From Acetobacter pomorum (lineage in GTDB: Bacteria; Pseudomonadota; Alphaproteobacteria; Acetobacterales; Acetobacteraceae), in contig NZ_PEBQ01000093.1 in assembly GCF_002738225.1 (NCBI RefSeq), positions 124,001-188,000 of the forward strand: a stretch of 64,000 nt of DNA. Direction: 5' to 3'. The notes under the pieces are model-generated. The model saw only the letters and a program-made list of their open reading frames with translations. It searched no databases and had not been told where the DNA came from. Shown piece after piece: positions 27,144-36,670 of the stretch. The translations under genes and the position numbers were made by a program. The stretch's first letter is position 1; each line of letters begins with the position of its first letter.

Positions 27144-27662
27144 ATGATGATGCAGGGAAATAATACCAGATCAGTGCTGATAGCGATAGGTGCGAATCTT
27201 CCGCATTTGCGACAAAGTGCCCACCAGACGTGTGCGCAAGCCGTACAGGCCCTGCGCACTCTGCCGGGGCTGGAAGTCGAGCGTGTTTCCCGCTGGTATG
27301 AAAGTGCGCCTGTGCCACCATCTGGCCAACCTCCTTACGTTAATGGGGTGGTGCTTTGCCGCACAACGCTGGAGCCAACGGCCCTGCTTGATGCGCTGCA
27401 AAAGGTGGAAACGCAGTTGGGCCGCGTTCGTTCCGTGCCAAATGCAGCGCGTACGCTTGATCTGGATATTATTTCAATGGATGATGTGCAGATGCACACG
27501 CCGCGCCTTGTGCTGCCACACCCGCGCGCCACCCAGCGCGCCTTTGTGCTCTGCCCCCTGCGTGATGTTGCGCCAGACTGGAAAGACCCCCTCACCGGCA
27601 AGGGGCTGAAAACCTTGCTCGAAGGCGTTGCAGGGCAGGAAATACAGCCTGTAGGGGAATAA
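27144..27662 (+). CDS. folK: 2-amino-4-hydroxy-6-hydroxymethyldihydropteridine pyrophosphokinase
   Basis: A ~172-residue folate enzyme that transfers pyrophosphate from ATP to hydroxymethyl-dihydropterin. Landmarks are LIAIGANLP (pterin loop), SRWYESAPVPPSGQPPYVNGVV, LGRVRSVPNAARTLDLDII (Mg/ATP region with DLD) and LVLPHPRATQRAFVLCPL. The start is unclear: three ATGs lie at 27144-27152 and a GTG at 27114; none has a strong ribosome binding site. FolP and folB are not adjacent. A short gap separates it from rpoZ. Confidence 0.93.
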   Translation: MMMQGNNTRSVLIAIGANLPHLRQSAHQTCAQAVQALRTLPGLEVERVSRWYESAPVPPSGQPPYVNGVVLCRTTLEPTALLDALQKVETQLGRVRSVPNAARTLDLDIISMDDVQMHTPRLVLPHPRATQRAFVLCPLRDVAPDWKDPLTGKGLKTLLEGVAGQEIQPVGE

Positions 27663-27752
27663 ACGCTTCCGTAGGCGGGGCGGATGCGGTAATATACTCT
27701 TTCTGTTCCTGTAAGCATCTATAAGCTGAAACTTGTCTGGAGGCTCTCCGCA

Positions 27753-28124
27753 ATGGCCCGCGTCACCGTTGAAGACTGTGTGGAAAAGGTCCCGAACCGT
27801 TTTGAACTGGTGGTTTACGCCGCACAGCGCGCCCGCAATATCTCCCGCGGGGAAGAGCTGACAGTTGATCGGGATAACGATAAAAACCCCGTTGTTGCCC
27901 TGCGTGAAATTGCGGATGAAACCGTTTCCCTCACCGCGCTGCGCAATGATCTGATCCGCTCTCAGGCCCGTGAACCGGAGCCCGAACCCGTGGAAGAAGA
28001 AGTGCAGGATCTTATCCCCACCGAACAGAATATCTTCGGTCTGCAGGAAGTTTCTGCGGAAGAAGAGGCCGCTGATGATGTGCGCGCCATTGAGGCAGCA
28101 CTTACCGGTCGCGCACGTCGGTAA
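27753..28124 (+). CDS. rpoZ: RNA polymerase omega subunit
   Basis: A 123-residue subunit that binds the C-terminus of beta-prime and forms part of a (p)ppGpp-binding site. [30 protein letters not shown] is the classical start and [15 protein letters not shown] the second conserved block. The acidic C-terminal extension ([14 protein letters not shown]) is common in alphaproteobacteria. TGGAGG precedes the ATG. It is next to the (p)ppGpp synthetase/hydrolase gene, a widely conserved pairing. Confidence 0.97.
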   Translation: MARVTVEDCVEKVPNRFELVVYAAQRARNISRGEELTVDRDNDKNPVVALREIADETVSLTALRNDLIRSQAREPEPEPVEEEVQDLIPTEQNIFGLQEVSAEEEAADDVRAIEAALTGRARR

Positions 28125-28198
28125 TTCGCGTGGCGCAAGCAGGCGGCGATCCTCCACCTCCCGTTCCGGTTTCCAGCAGGGACTCGGAGAAAGAGGTG

Positions 28199-30499
28199 AT
28201 GCAGCCTGTTAAAACGGTCGCGTCTGTAGAAAGCTCTGCCCCGGTGCCTGCTGTTGAAAATGGCGGACGGGGGGAGCTGAACTGTGAGCGGCTGGTCAAT
28301 AGGGTGCTCAGCTACGCACCCAAGGCGGATGTGGAGAGCATCCGCCGCGCTTTTGCCGTGGCCTGCAAGGCGCACGAAAACCAAAAGCGCGATAATGGTG
28401 ACCCCTACATAACCCACCCGCTTGCCGTGGCCATGATTCTGGCCCGCTTTCGGCTGGATGTGCAGTCCATCTGCACCGCGCTGCTGCATGATACTATTGA
28501 AGACACCGGCGTTACCTACGATGTGCTGAAGGCACAGTTCGGCCAGACAGTGGCTGATCTGGTAGATGGTGTAACCAAGCTCACACGGCTGGAGCTGCAA
28601 TCAGACCGCACCAAGCAGGCGGAAAACTTCCGCAAGCTTGTGCTCGCCATGTCCAAGGACATTCGCGTTCTGCTGGTCAAGCTGGCGGACCGCCTGCACA
28701 ACATGCGCACCCTGCATTTTGTGGAGCGGCAGGACAGGCGGCAGCGCATTGCGCGTGAAACGCTGGATATCTATGCACCGCTGGCCGAGCGTATTGGTAT
28801 GGACCGCGTTAAGACAGAGTTGCAGAACCTGTCCTTTGCGCAGCTTGAGCCAGAAGCCGATGCCACCATCCGCACACGCCTGAACTATCTGCGCGGGCAG
28901 GGCGCGGATGTGATTGAAGAAGTGCGGCGTGAATTGCTGCGCCTGTGCCATGAAGCCGGGCTGAAAAATGTTCAGGTTTCGGGGCGCGAGAAATCTCCCT
29001 ATTCCATCTGGGAGAAAATGCAGCGCCGTAATGTGGCGTTCGAGCAGCTTTCAGATATCATGGCTTTCCGTGTGATCGTGGATACGCGGGAGGATTGCTA
29101 CATGGCGCTGGGTGCCGTGCACGCGGCCTACCCCATGATAGCCGGGCGGTTTAAGGATTATATCTCCACCCCCAAGGCCAACGGATACCAGAGCTTGCAT
29201 ACAGGGGTGACGCTGCGCTCCCCCCGCAACCAGAAGATTGAAGTGCAGATCCGCACGCAGGATATGCACGATGTGGCAGAAAACGGTGTAGCCGCGCACT
29301 GGGCCTATAAGGAAGGCACAGGCACGGAGGAAGGCGGCTATGGCGGCCTACGTCGCCCGCGCTGGGTGCAGGATCTGCTGGAAATTCTGGAAGCCTCATC
29401 CGCCCCGGATGAGTTTTTGGAAAACACCAAGCTTGAACTGTATCAGGATCAGGTTTTCTGCTTCACACCCAAGGGCCAGCTTATTTCCCTGCCACGTGGG
29501 GCTACCCCGGTAGATTTTGCCTACGCCGTGCACAGCCATGTGGGTGATACCTGCGTGGGGGCTAAAATCAATGGTCGCCTGATGCCCTTGCGGCATGAGC
29601 TGGAAAACGGCGATCAGGTTGAAATCATGACGGCCCGTGGCGGCGCGCCTTCTCCTTCGTGGGAAAGGTTTGTTGTTACCGGCAAGGCGCGCGCGCGTAT
29701 CCGCCGTTATGTGGCGCAGCAGCAGCGTCAGGTCTCGCTGGATGGCGGGCGTGCCGCACTGGCTAAAGCCTTCCGTCAGGAAGGTGTGGATGGGTCTGAA
29801 AAGATTCTGGAAACCACGCTCAAGCCGCTCAAGCAAAGCTCGCTAACAGATCTGTACGTGGCCGTGGGCGCGGGCAATCTGGCCGCGCGGGATGTGGTGC
29901 ATACAGCGTACCCCGAACTCAAGCGTGTGCAGCGGGTGCCGCGTATGCTCTCTGGCCTGCCGGGTGTGCTGGGTACGGCGGGGCCGCGTGCACGTGGGGC
30001 CGGTGGTGGCTCTGGCCGTCGCTCTTCCAACGCTGCTGTGCCGCTGGTGGGGCTGGGGGCTGGTGTGGCCGTGCATTACGCCGCTTGCTGCCACCCCTTG
30101 CCGGGGGACAGAATTGTGGGCGTTGTGGCCACAGGCCGCGGTGTAACCATTCATACCCGCACCTGCCAGACGCTGGAAAGTTTTTCCGCAACGCCAGAAC
30201 GCTTTTTGGATGTGGATTGGGATTACGATGCCATGGCCCGCGCTGGCGGGGCGGGGCAGATGCGGGTTGGGCGGATCAGCATTGTGGCGGAAAACGAGGC
30301 CGCCGTGCTGGCCAACATCACCAACTCCATTTCCAAATCCGATGCCGCGATGGTGAACCTTAAAATCGTGCATCGCCAGCTTGATTTCACGGAAATTCTT
30401 GTGGACGTGGAAGTGCGCGATCTGCGCCATCTTTCCTCGGTTATTGCCAGCCTGCGTGCGGCCCCCGGCATTACGCAGGCAGACAGGGTAAAATCATGA
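28199..30499 (+). CDS. bifunctional (p)ppGpp synthetase/hydrolase
   Basis: A 766-residue RelA/SpoT homologue (often called rsh, relA or spoT) that makes and degrades the stringent-response alarmone. The hydrolase domain is intact (HPLAVAMILARF, LLHDTIEDTG with HD, and LVKLADRLHNMRTL). The synthetase has RFKDYISTPKANGYQSLHTG and VQIRTQDMHDVAENGVAAHW. A TGS domain (VFCFTPKGQLISLPRGATPVDFAY) and a C-terminal ACT domain (ISIVAENEAAVLANITNSIS) follow. ATG at 28199 has GGAG nine bases upstream; a GTG at 28130 would add 23 Pro/Ser-rich residues with no ribosome binding site. It overlaps acpS by four bases. Confidence 0.96.
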   Translation: MQPVKTVASVESSAPVPAVENGGRGELNCERLVNRVLSYAPKADVESIRRAFAVACKAHENQKRDNGDPYITHPLAVAMILARFRLDVQSICTALLHDTIEDTGVTYDVLKAQFGQTVADLVDGVTKLTRLELQSDRTKQAENFRKLVLAMSKDIRVLLVKLADRLHNMRTLHFVERQDRRQRIARETLDIYAPLAERIGMDRVKTELQNLSFAQLEPEADATIRTRLNYLRGQGADVIEEVRRELLRLCHEAGLKNVQVSGREKSPYSIWEKMQRRNVAFEQLSDIMAFRVIVDTREDCYMALGAVHAAYPMIAGRFKDYISTPKANGYQSLHTGVTLRSPRNQKIEVQIRTQDMHDVAENGVAAHWAYKEGTGTEEGGYGGLRRPRWVQDLLEILEASSAPDEFLENTKLELYQDQVFCFTPKGQLISLPRGATPVDFAYAVHSHVGDTCVGAKINGRLMPLRHELENGDQVEIMTARGGAPSPSWERFVVTGKARARIRRYVAQQQRQVSLDGGRAALAKAFRQEGVDGSEKILETTLKPLKQSSLTDLYVAVGAGNLAARDVVHTAYPELKRVQRVPRMLSGLPGVLGTAGPRARGAGGGSGRRSSNAAVPLVGLGAGVAVHYAACCHPLPGDRIVGVVATGRGVTIHTRTCQTLESFSATPERFLDVDWDYDAMARAGGAGQMRVGRISIVAENEAAVLANITNSISKSDAAMVNLKIVHRQLDFTEILVDVEVRDLRHLSSVIASLRAAPGITQADRVKS

Positions 30500-30903
30500 C
30501 ACTGATTTCCGCCGGGGTGGATCTGTGCGATATGCGCCGGATTGCCCAGGTTCTTGAACGGTTTGGAGATCGGTTTGTGCAGCGCGTGTTTACGCCGCAG
30601 GAGCGCGCAAAGGCAGAAGGTCGATCTGGCCAGGCACGTATTGGGGCCTATGCCAAGCGTTGGGCCGCGAAGGAGGCCTGTGCAAAGGCGCTGGGCACAG
30701 GTTTTGCCCAAGGGGTGGCACATAGCCAGATAGGCGTGCAAAACCTGCCCTCCGGCCAGCCCACGCTGGTGCTAAGCGGAGCTGCCGCGCAAAAACTGGC
30801 GCAGCTTATGCCCCCCGGCACCGTGCCCCACATTGTGCTGAGCATGACGGATGAACCCCCATACGCGCTGGCGCAGGTGCTGATATCAGCCCGCAAGGCA
30901 TGA
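30496..30903 (+). CDS. acpS: holo-[acyl-carrier-protein] synthase
   Basis: A 135-residue enzyme that transfers 4'-phosphopantetheine from CoA to acyl carrier protein. ISAGVDLCDMRRIAQVLERFG starts the protein with the Mg-binding Asp. FTPQERAKAEG and AKRWAAKEACAKALGTG are the two other standard motifs. It overlaps the preceding (p)ppGpp gene (ATGA) and lies 87 bases before lepB. This order is common in Rhodospirillales. Confidence 0.95.
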   Translation: MTLISAGVDLCDMRRIAQVLERFGDRFVQRVFTPQERAKAEGRSGQARIGAYAKRWAAKEACAKALGTGFAQGVAHSQIGVQNLPSGQPTLVLSGAAAQKLAQLMPPGTVPHIVLSMTDEPPYALAQVLISARKA

Positions 30904-30990
30904 CACTTGCCTTGACATCCAGCGCCCTGCACGGCTTGATCCGCCGGATTTTTCTTTTTTATTGAACCGCAGGAACGGGCGAGATAACGC

Positions 30991-31797
30991 ATGAGCACAC
31001 CGGAACATCCTCCCACCACCGGGGCGGACAAGCCCGAAAAGGGCGGAAATACCGTGCTGGACTCCCTGCGCACCATCATCACGGTGGTGCTGGTGGTGAC
31101 TGTGGTGCGCACCTTCCTGTTTGAATCTTTTGTTATCCCATCCGGCTCCATGATCCCAACCCTGCAGGTGGGGGATTACATCTGGGTGTCCAAATTCAGT
31201 TACGGATATTCCAAATATTCCTTCCCGTTCTCTCCCAACCTGTTTGAAGGGCGTATCTGGGGGGCGGAGCCGCACCGGGGCGATGTGGCTGTGTTCCGTT
31301 ATACCAAGGATACATCGGTTGATTACATCAAGCGTATTGTGGGTTTGCCGGGAGACCATATTCAGGTCACCAACGGCCATCTGATCCTGAACGGGCAGGA
31401 AGTGCCGTGCCTGAACCCCCACACCTATATTGCGCAGGATGAAACGCAGGTGGATATGGAAGGGGAAGCCTGCACGGAACAGTTGCCCGGCAGCGCCAAT
31501 GGCACGGTGGTCAAGCACGATATTCTCAAGCTGACGGATGAGGGCATGCAAAACAACACGCCCGAATATGTTGTGCCGCCCGGCTATTTCTTTGCTATGG
31601 GTGATAACCGGGATGATAGCGCAGACAGCCGCTTTATGGGTGATGGCCCCAAGGATCTGGGCTTTGTGCCCATGGAAAATCTGGTAGGCCGGGCGCAGCG
31701 TATTTTCTTCTCGGTGCAGTCTGCACATCCATGGTGGCAGGTCTGGTACTGGCCGGCTGAAATTCGGTGGGCACGTATTCTGCGGGGCGTATCGTGA
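30991..31797 (+). CDS. lepB: signal peptidase I
   Basis: A 268-residue inner-membrane protease that releases secreted proteins from their signal peptides. One membrane segment lies at ~residues 25-45 (IITVVLVVTVVRTFLF). The catalytic serine is in SFVIPSGSMIPTLQVGDY, and the general-base lysine in DYIKRIVGLPGD. The box E pattern GYFFAMGDNRDDSADSR is present. Only one N-terminal membrane helix is seen, as in alphaproteobacterial enzymes. Its stop overlaps the rnc start. Confidence 0.97.
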   Translation: MSTPEHPPTTGADKPEKGGNTVLDSLRTIITVVLVVTVVRTFLFESFVIPSGSMIPTLQVGDYIWVSKFSYGYSKYSFPFSPNLFEGRIWGAEPHRGDVAVFRYTKDTSVDYIKRIVGLPGDHIQVTNGHLILNGQEVPCLNPHTYIAQDETQVDMEGEACTEQLPGSANGTVVKHDILKLTDEGMQNNTPEYVVPPGYFFAMGDNRDDSADSRFMGDGPKDLGFVPMENLVGRAQRIFFSVQSAHPWWQVWYWPAEIRWARILRGVS

Positions 31798-32528
31798 GAA
31801 AACCGAGCAATATTTCCGATGCTGCACGCTTCCGGCTGGAAGAGCTGGAAGTGCGGCTTGGCTATCGCTTTGCCAACCCGGATCTGTTGCAGGAGGCGCT
31901 GACGCACCGTTCCGCCGCGCATCAGAAGGCAGGTGGGCGCAAGCGCCAGAAGGCCAAGGGCGCAGGCTCTAACGAGCGGCTGGAGTTTATAGGGGACCGC
32001 GTTCTGGGTCTGCTGATGGCCGAATGGCTGCTGGAGCGCTTCCCGAACGAGCAGGAAGGCGCGCTGGGCTCTCGGCTGGCGCATCTGGTCTCTCGCGTCT
32101 CCTTGGCGGAAATTGCAGATCGGCTGGATCTGCCGCAGTCTCTTACCGTTGCCGCGCATGAGGCCCGTGCTGGCGTGCAAACCGCCGCCAACGTGGTGGC
32201 CGATGCGTTGGAAGCCGTGCTTGGCGCGGTGTTTTTGGATGGTGGGTTGGAACCTGCGCGCCAGATGGTGCGGGATTGGTGGCAATCTGCGCTGGATGCG
32301 CAGGCACACCCCCCCAAGGACCCCAAAACCGCGTTGCAGGAATGGGTGCTTGGCCGTGGGCAAAACCTGCCTGTGTATGAAACAATAGGGGCAGATGGCC
32401 CCTCTCACGCGCCACTGTTTGTGGTGCGTGTTACGGCAGGCGGCCTGTTTGGCGAGGGCCGGGCAGGCAGCAAACGTGCTGCGGAAAGTGCCGCCGCCGC
32501 TGATTTACTGGAAAAACTGGAGGGGTAG
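31794..32528 (+). CDS. rnc: ribonuclease III
   Basis: A 244-residue double-strand RNA endonuclease for rRNA and mRNA processing. The signature NERLEFIGDRVLGLLMAEWLL is the RNase III core, with the second metal site near ADALEAVLGAVFLDGG. A double-stranded RNA-binding domain follows (DPKTALQEWVLGRGQNLPVYE, then RAAESAAAADLLEKLEG). I placed the start at the GTG at 31794 because it overlaps the lepB stop (GTGA); a GTG at 31767 would lie inside lepB. An Arg/Lys-rich insert (AGGRKRQKAKGAG) sits between helices before the signature. Confidence 0.95.
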   Translation: MRKPSNISDAARFRLEELEVRLGYRFANPDLLQEALTHRSAAHQKAGGRKRQKAKGAGSNERLEFIGDRVLGLLMAEWLLERFPNEQEGALGSRLAHLVSRVSLAEIADRLDLPQSLTVAAHEARAGVQTAANVVADALEAVLGAVFLDGGLEPARQMVRDWWQSALDAQAHPPKDPKTALQEWVLGRGQNLPVYETIGADGPSHAPLFVVRVTAGGLFGEGRAGSKRAAESAAAADLLEKLEG

Positions 32529-32534
32529 CCCAGC

Positions 32535-33437
32535 ATGGCTGATGATACCACGCGCTGCGGTTTTGCTGCCCTTGTAGGGGCGCCAAACGCTGGCAAATCA
32601 ACACTTCTTAACCGCATGGCCGGGGCCAAGCTGTCCATTGTCTCGCCCAAGGCGCAAACCACGCGCTTTCGGGTTCTGGGCATTCTTATGCGCGGGCACA
32701 GCCAGATTCTGTTGGTGGATACGCCGGGAATCTTCCGCCCCCGCCGCAAGCTGGACCGCGCCATGGTGGCCGCGGCTTGGACGGGTGCTGAAGATGCAGA
32801 CATCACGCTGCTACTGGTAGATGCCCGCAGCGGGCTGACAGAAGCTGTGCAGACCATTATTGAGCGTCTGGCAGAAACCAAGCGCAAGGTTTGGCTGGTG
32901 CTCAATAAAACGGACCTTGTGCCCGCCACAGCTTTGCTGCCGCTTACGGCCGCCATTACGGAAAAACTACCGGTTGAGCATGTGTTCATGGTCAGCGCAC
33001 GTACTGGCAACGGTGTGGAAGACCTGCTGGATAAACTGGCCGCAAGCCTGCCCGAAGGCCCGTACCTGTACCCCGAAGATGATCTGACAGACCTGCCAGA
33101 CCGGCTTTTGGCCGCCGAACTGGTGCGTGAGCAGATTTTTATGCAAACGCATGAGGAGGTGCCCTATAGCGCCACGGTGGAAACCGAAAGCTATAAGGAA
33201 CGGCCAGATGGATCTGTGCGCATAGATGCCACCATCTATGTCTCGCGCGCGGGGCACAAGGCTATCCTGATCGGCAATGGCGGGCAGAAAATTCGCCAGA
33301 TTGGAGAACGTGCGCGCAAGCAGCTTTCCAGCCTGCTGGAACGCCCCTGCCACCTGTTTTTGAACGTCAAGGAACGCGGTGGATGGGATGAGGAGCGCGC
33401 GCGTTTGCGCGCCATTGGTCTGGACGACGTGCCATAA
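32535..33437 (+). CDS. era: GTPase Era
   Basis: A 300-residue GTPase that binds the 3' end of 16S rRNA and helps mature the 30S subunit. G1 is GAPNAGKSTLLN, G2 KAQTTRFRV, G3 DTPGIFRP and G4 NKTD. The C-terminal KH domain (HKAILIGNGGQKIRQIGERARKQ) binds RNA. The adjacent rnc gene makes the two genes a common ribosome-maturation pair. Length matches E. coli Era (301). Confidence 0.98.
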   Translation: MADDTTRCGFAALVGAPNAGKSTLLNRMAGAKLSIVSPKAQTTRFRVLGILMRGHSQILLVDTPGIFRPRRKLDRAMVAAAWTGAEDADITLLLVDARSGLTEAVQTIIERLAETKRKVWLVLNKTDLVPATALLPLTAAITEKLPVEHVFMVSARTGNGVEDLLDKLAASLPEGPYLYPEDDLTDLPDRLLAAELVREQIFMQTHEEVPYSATVETESYKERPDGSVRIDATIYVSRAGHKAILIGNGGQKIRQIGERARKQLSSLLERPCHLFLNVKERGGWDEERARLRAIGLDDVP

Positions 33438-33550
33438 ACTACCGCATGGGCGCTTGTGGCCGTGGGCCATGAAGGATAAGAGGGGGCGATCTCGCCGTAT
33501 CTGCATACGGTGTGGGATCTGTGTGGGACTTTCTGCAAGATCGAGGGCCA

Positions 33551-34288
33551 ATGACTGCTTCTGTAGGCGAAAAGCCAAGCCGTAAACGCGTGTTGCTCAA
33601 GGTGTCGGGGGAAGCCCTGATGGGGAATGGCGCCTTCGGAGTGGATCAGCAGACGGTGGAACGCATTGCCCATGATATTGGCGAAGTGGTGCGTTCGGGC
33701 ACGGAAGTGTGCCTTGTTGTGGGGGGTGGCAACATCTTCCGCGGGCTGGCGGCAGCCGCCAAGGGCATGGACCGCGCGCAGGGTGATTACGCCGGTATGC
33801 TGGCCACCGTTATTAACGCGCTGCTGCTGCAAAACGCGCTGGAGCGCGAGCAGATTGCAACGCGGGTGATGTCTGCCATCCACATGTCTTCCATTGCGGA
33901 GCCATATATCCGCCGCCGCGCCGTGCGGCATATGGAAAAAGGGCGTGTAGTTATTTTTGCCGCAGGCACGGGCAACCCGTTCTTTACCACGGATACAGCT
34001 GCCGCCCTGCGCGCTGCGGAAATGGAATGTGACATGCTGCTGAAAGGCACGCAGGTAGATGGCGTGTATTCCGCAGACCCCAAAAAAGACCCCTCTGCCA
34101 AGCGCTATAATGAGCTGACATATATGGATGTGCTGGCCAACCAGCTTAATGTGATGGATGCCGCCGCCATCAGCCTTGCGCGGGAAAACCGTCTGCCTAT
34201 CATTGTTTTCAATATTGGCGAGGAAGGGGCCTTCCCCCGTGTGATGCGTAATGAAGGGCCTTTCACACGGATTATCGAAACCGCCTGA
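33551..34288 (+). CDS. pyrH: UMP kinase
   Basis: A 245-residue bacterial UMP kinase of the amino-acid kinase fold. The ATG after GAGGG was chosen; a longer frame to 33512 is not family-like. The sequence runs [44 protein letters not shown] and [13 protein letters not shown]. It makes UDP for RNA and, through UDP-GlcNAc, for the peptidoglycan and lipid A steps encoded downstream. A large hairpin follows the stop. Confidence 0.97.
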   Translation: MTASVGEKPSRKRVLLKVSGEALMGNGAFGVDQQTVERIAHDIGEVVRSGTEVCLVVGGGNIFRGLAAAAKGMDRAQGDYAGMLATVINALLLQNALEREQIATRVMSAIHMSSIAEPYIRRRAVRHMEKGRVVIFAAGTGNPFFTTDTAAALRAAEMECDMLLKGTQVDGVYSADPKKDPSAKRYNELTYMDVLANQLNVMDAAAISLARENRLPIIVFNIGEEGAFPRVMRNEGPFTRIIETA

Positions 34289-34293
34289 AAAGC

Positions 34294-34336
34294 GCCGCAT
34301 CCTTCTGGCAAAACGCTGGTGCCGGAGTGATGCGGC
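34294..34336 (+). other. long hairpin between pyrH and frr
   Basis: GCCGCATC (34294-34301) pairs with GATGCGGC (34329-34336). After one C/T mismatch, TTCTGGCA (34303-34310) pairs with TGCCGGAG (34320-34327) around a nine-base loop. It is a 16-pair stem that starts five bases after the pyrH stop and is not followed by a T run. It could be an RNA-processing site, a 3'-end stabiliser or a partial terminator. Confidence 0.65.
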
Positions 34337-34396
34337 AAACTGAACGGGGCGCGTGAGGCCACCGCCCTGCTGTAGGATGCAACGGGAGAAAACACC

Positions 34397-34960
34397 GTGT
34401 CTGACTTGAATGCTCTGCTGGATGACCTGAAGCGCCGTATGGAAGGCGCGCTGGATAGCCTGCGCCGTGATTTTTCCGGCCTGCGCTCCGGCCGCGCCAG
34501 CCCGGCTCTGCTGGAGCCTGTGCGGGTGGAAGCCTATGGTGGTGAAGTGCCGCTAACGCAGGTTGGTTCCATTGCCGTGCCAGAAGCCCGCATGATTACC
34601 GTGCAGGTGTGGGACCGCGCACTGGCTGGCGCTGTGGAACGTGCCATCCGTGATTCCGGTCTAGGGCTGAACCCGGCGGGCGAAGGCCAGACCATTCGTG
34701 TGCCCATTCCGCAGCTGACGGAAGAACGCCGTAACGAGCTGGCAAAAGCTGCTGCCCGTTATGCAGAAGGCGGCAAGGTAGCCGTACGTGGCGTGCGCCG
34801 TGATGGCATGGACAAGGCCAAGGGCTTTGAGAAAAAAGGTGAAATCAGCCAGGATGACGTAAAAGCCTGGTCTGACGCCATTCAGAAACTGACAGACCAG
34901 TATGTGAAAAAAATTGATGATATGCTGGCCGATAAAGACAAGGAAATCAAACAGGTCTGA
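34397..34960 (+). CDS. frr: ribosome recycling factor
   Basis: A 187-residue protein that, with EF-G, splits the post-termination ribosome. FSGLRSGRASPALLEPVRVEAYGG is the classical block, with PIPQLTEERRNELAKAA later. The start is GTG at 34397 with GGGAG ten bases upstream. It follows pyrH in almost all bacteria. Confidence 0.97.
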   Translation: MSDLNALLDDLKRRMEGALDSLRRDFSGLRSGRASPALLEPVRVEAYGGEVPLTQVGSIAVPEARMITVQVWDRALAGAVERAIRDSGLGLNPAGEGQTIRVPIPQLTEERRNELAKAAARYAEGGKVAVRGVRRDGMDKAKGFEKKGEISQDDVKAWSDAIQKLTDQYVKKIDDMLADKDKEIKQV

Positions 34961-35021
34961 GGCAGTATTGGTGCTTCTTCAGATGTGTTTGTGCAGTTAA
35001 TGGGGCGGAACCCTGCCTGTT

Positions 35022-35762
35022 ATGTCCACGCGGCTAACTGATAAAAAACCGGCAATTCCAACCCATGTTGCTGTCATCATGGATGGAAACGGGCGCTGGG
35101 CGCGCGAACGCGGCCTGCCGCGCCTTGCCGGCCATAGGGCCGGGGCAGAGGCCGTGGCCCGTTGCGTGCGTGCGGCCATGCAGCGTGGCGTGGCGTATCT
35201 AACGCTGTATGCGTTTTCATCAGAAAACTGGGCACGTGGGCAGGAGGAGGTTTCAGACCTCACCGGTCTTTTGCGGTATTACCTCCGCCACAAGGTGCGG
35301 GAACTGCATAAGGAAGGCGTGCGCCTGCGCTTTATTGGTGATCTGGCCCGCTTTGATGACAGCTTGCGCGAAGAACTGGCGCAGGCTGAATCTCTTACAC
35401 GTGGCAACAGCAAGCTCACGCTTATTCTGGCGCTCTCTTATGGTGGGCGGCTGGATATTGTGCAGGCCGCGCAGCGTTTGGCGCAGGAGGCCAAGGATGG
35501 TCGCATTGCGCCAGAGCAGATTACAGAAACCGTATTTGCCAACTTTTTATGGACCAGCGGCGTGCCAGACCCCGATGTGGTGGTGCGCACCAGTGGGGAA
35601 TGTCGGCTTTCCAACTTTTTGTTGTGGCAGAGCGCCTATGCCGAGCTGGTGTTTTTAAACGTGTTCTGGCCCGATTTTAACGAACGGCATTTTGCTATGG
35701 TGCTGGACCAATACGCCCAGCGTGAACGGCGCTTTGGCGCACGCCCCCAAGGCCCGGCATGA
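35022..35762 (+). CDS. uppS: undecaprenyl diphosphate synthase
   Basis: A 246-residue cis-prenyltransferase that extends farnesyl diphosphate to the C55 lipid carrier for peptidoglycan. Signature elements are VAVIMDGNGRWARERG, GAEAVARCVRA, LTLYAFSSENWARG and DVVVRTSGECRLSNFLLWQSAYAEL. It overlaps cdsA by four bases. Confidence 0.97.
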   Translation: MSTRLTDKKPAIPTHVAVIMDGNGRWARERGLPRLAGHRAGAEAVARCVRAAMQRGVAYLTLYAFSSENWARGQEEVSDLTGLLRYYLRHKVRELHKEGVRLRFIGDLARFDDSLREELAQAESLTRGNSKLTLILALSYGGRLDIVQAAQRLAQEAKDGRIAPEQITETVFANFLWTSGVPDPDVVVRTSGECRLSNFLLWQSAYAELVFLNVFWPDFNERHFAMVLDQYAQRERRFGARPQGPA

Positions 35763-36595
35763 GTACGAAACCGCAAGATACCTCGGCATGGCGTGATCTG
35801 CGCCCCCGGCTAATGTCTGCCGCTGTACTGGTGGCTGTAGCTGGCACGTGCATCGGCTTGGGTGGTTTGGCGTATGATGCCCTTATTTTGGGCATGATGG
35901 GCGGCATGGCGGCAGAGGCTGCGGCCCTGTTTGGGCTTTCTGTCAAAAGCTGGCGCGGTGTGTTGTATGTGCTGTGGGCAGTGTGTGCGGGGCTTTCTGC
36001 CGCCACCGGGCATTGGGCCTATTTTAGTATTTTCTGCATCAGTTCTTTGGTGTTTGGTGCACCCCTTTGTGCCATTATGTGTGTGATTATTCTGGCAGGC
36101 ACGGCGCTGCTATGGTTGCGGCAGGCCAGCTTCTGGCCGGTTCTGTTTGTGATTGCTGTTGTGGTGGCCAGCGATAGTTCGGCTTATGTGGCCGGGCGTA
36201 TTTTTGGTGGCCCCAAGCTGGCACCGCGTATCTCTCCGGGCAAAACGCGCTCTGGCGCAGTAGGTGGCTTGGTGGGGGCTGTGGTTACTGGCGGTATTGT
36301 TGCCACACTTTCCGGCTTGGGTGGCGTAGGTTCTGCACTGGTGTGGGGCGGTATTCTGGGTATTTCCGCTCAAGCGGGGGATTTGGCCGAAAGTGCCATG
36401 AAGCGCGCTTTGGGCGTTAAGGATTCGGGCAAGCTGCTGCCGGGGCATGGTGGCCTGCTGGATCGGTTTGATGGGCTGGTGGTGGCTGCGCCTGTGGCGG
36501 CACTGGTTTCTGTGTGTGCGGGGGCATCCATGCCATTCTGGGCAGCGGGTGCACGCACCATTTTAAGGGCTCTGGCAGGCCATCTGCCGGGGTAG
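35759..36595 (+). CDS. cdsA: phosphatidate cytidylyltransferase
   Basis: A 278-residue integral membrane enzyme with about seven helices that forms CDP-diacylglycerol from phosphatidic acid and CTP. The family signature is near the end (SAMKRALGVKDSGKLLPGHG, then GLLDRFDGL), with DSSAYVAGRIFGGPKLAPRISPGKT before it. The ATG overlaps the uppS stop (ATGA). Confidence 0.95.
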   Translation: MSTKPQDTSAWRDLRPRLMSAAVLVAVAGTCIGLGGLAYDALILGMMGGMAAEAAALFGLSVKSWRGVLYVLWAVCAGLSAATGHWAYFSIFCISSLVFGAPLCAIMCVIILAGTALLWLRQASFWPVLFVIAVVVASDSSAYVAGRIFGGPKLAPRISPGKTRSGAVGGLVGAVVTGGIVATLSGLGGVGSALVWGGILGISAQAGDLAESAMKRALGVKDSGKLLPGHGGLLDRFDGLVVAAPVAALVSVCAGASMPFWAAGARTILRALAGHLPG

Positions 36596-36670
36596 GGCCA
36601 ATAGGTGGTGTGGCCGCCTGTTGGGCGGTGTGCCGCCGTTTCTATTTTCAGGTTTGGAAAGACGTTAAGC

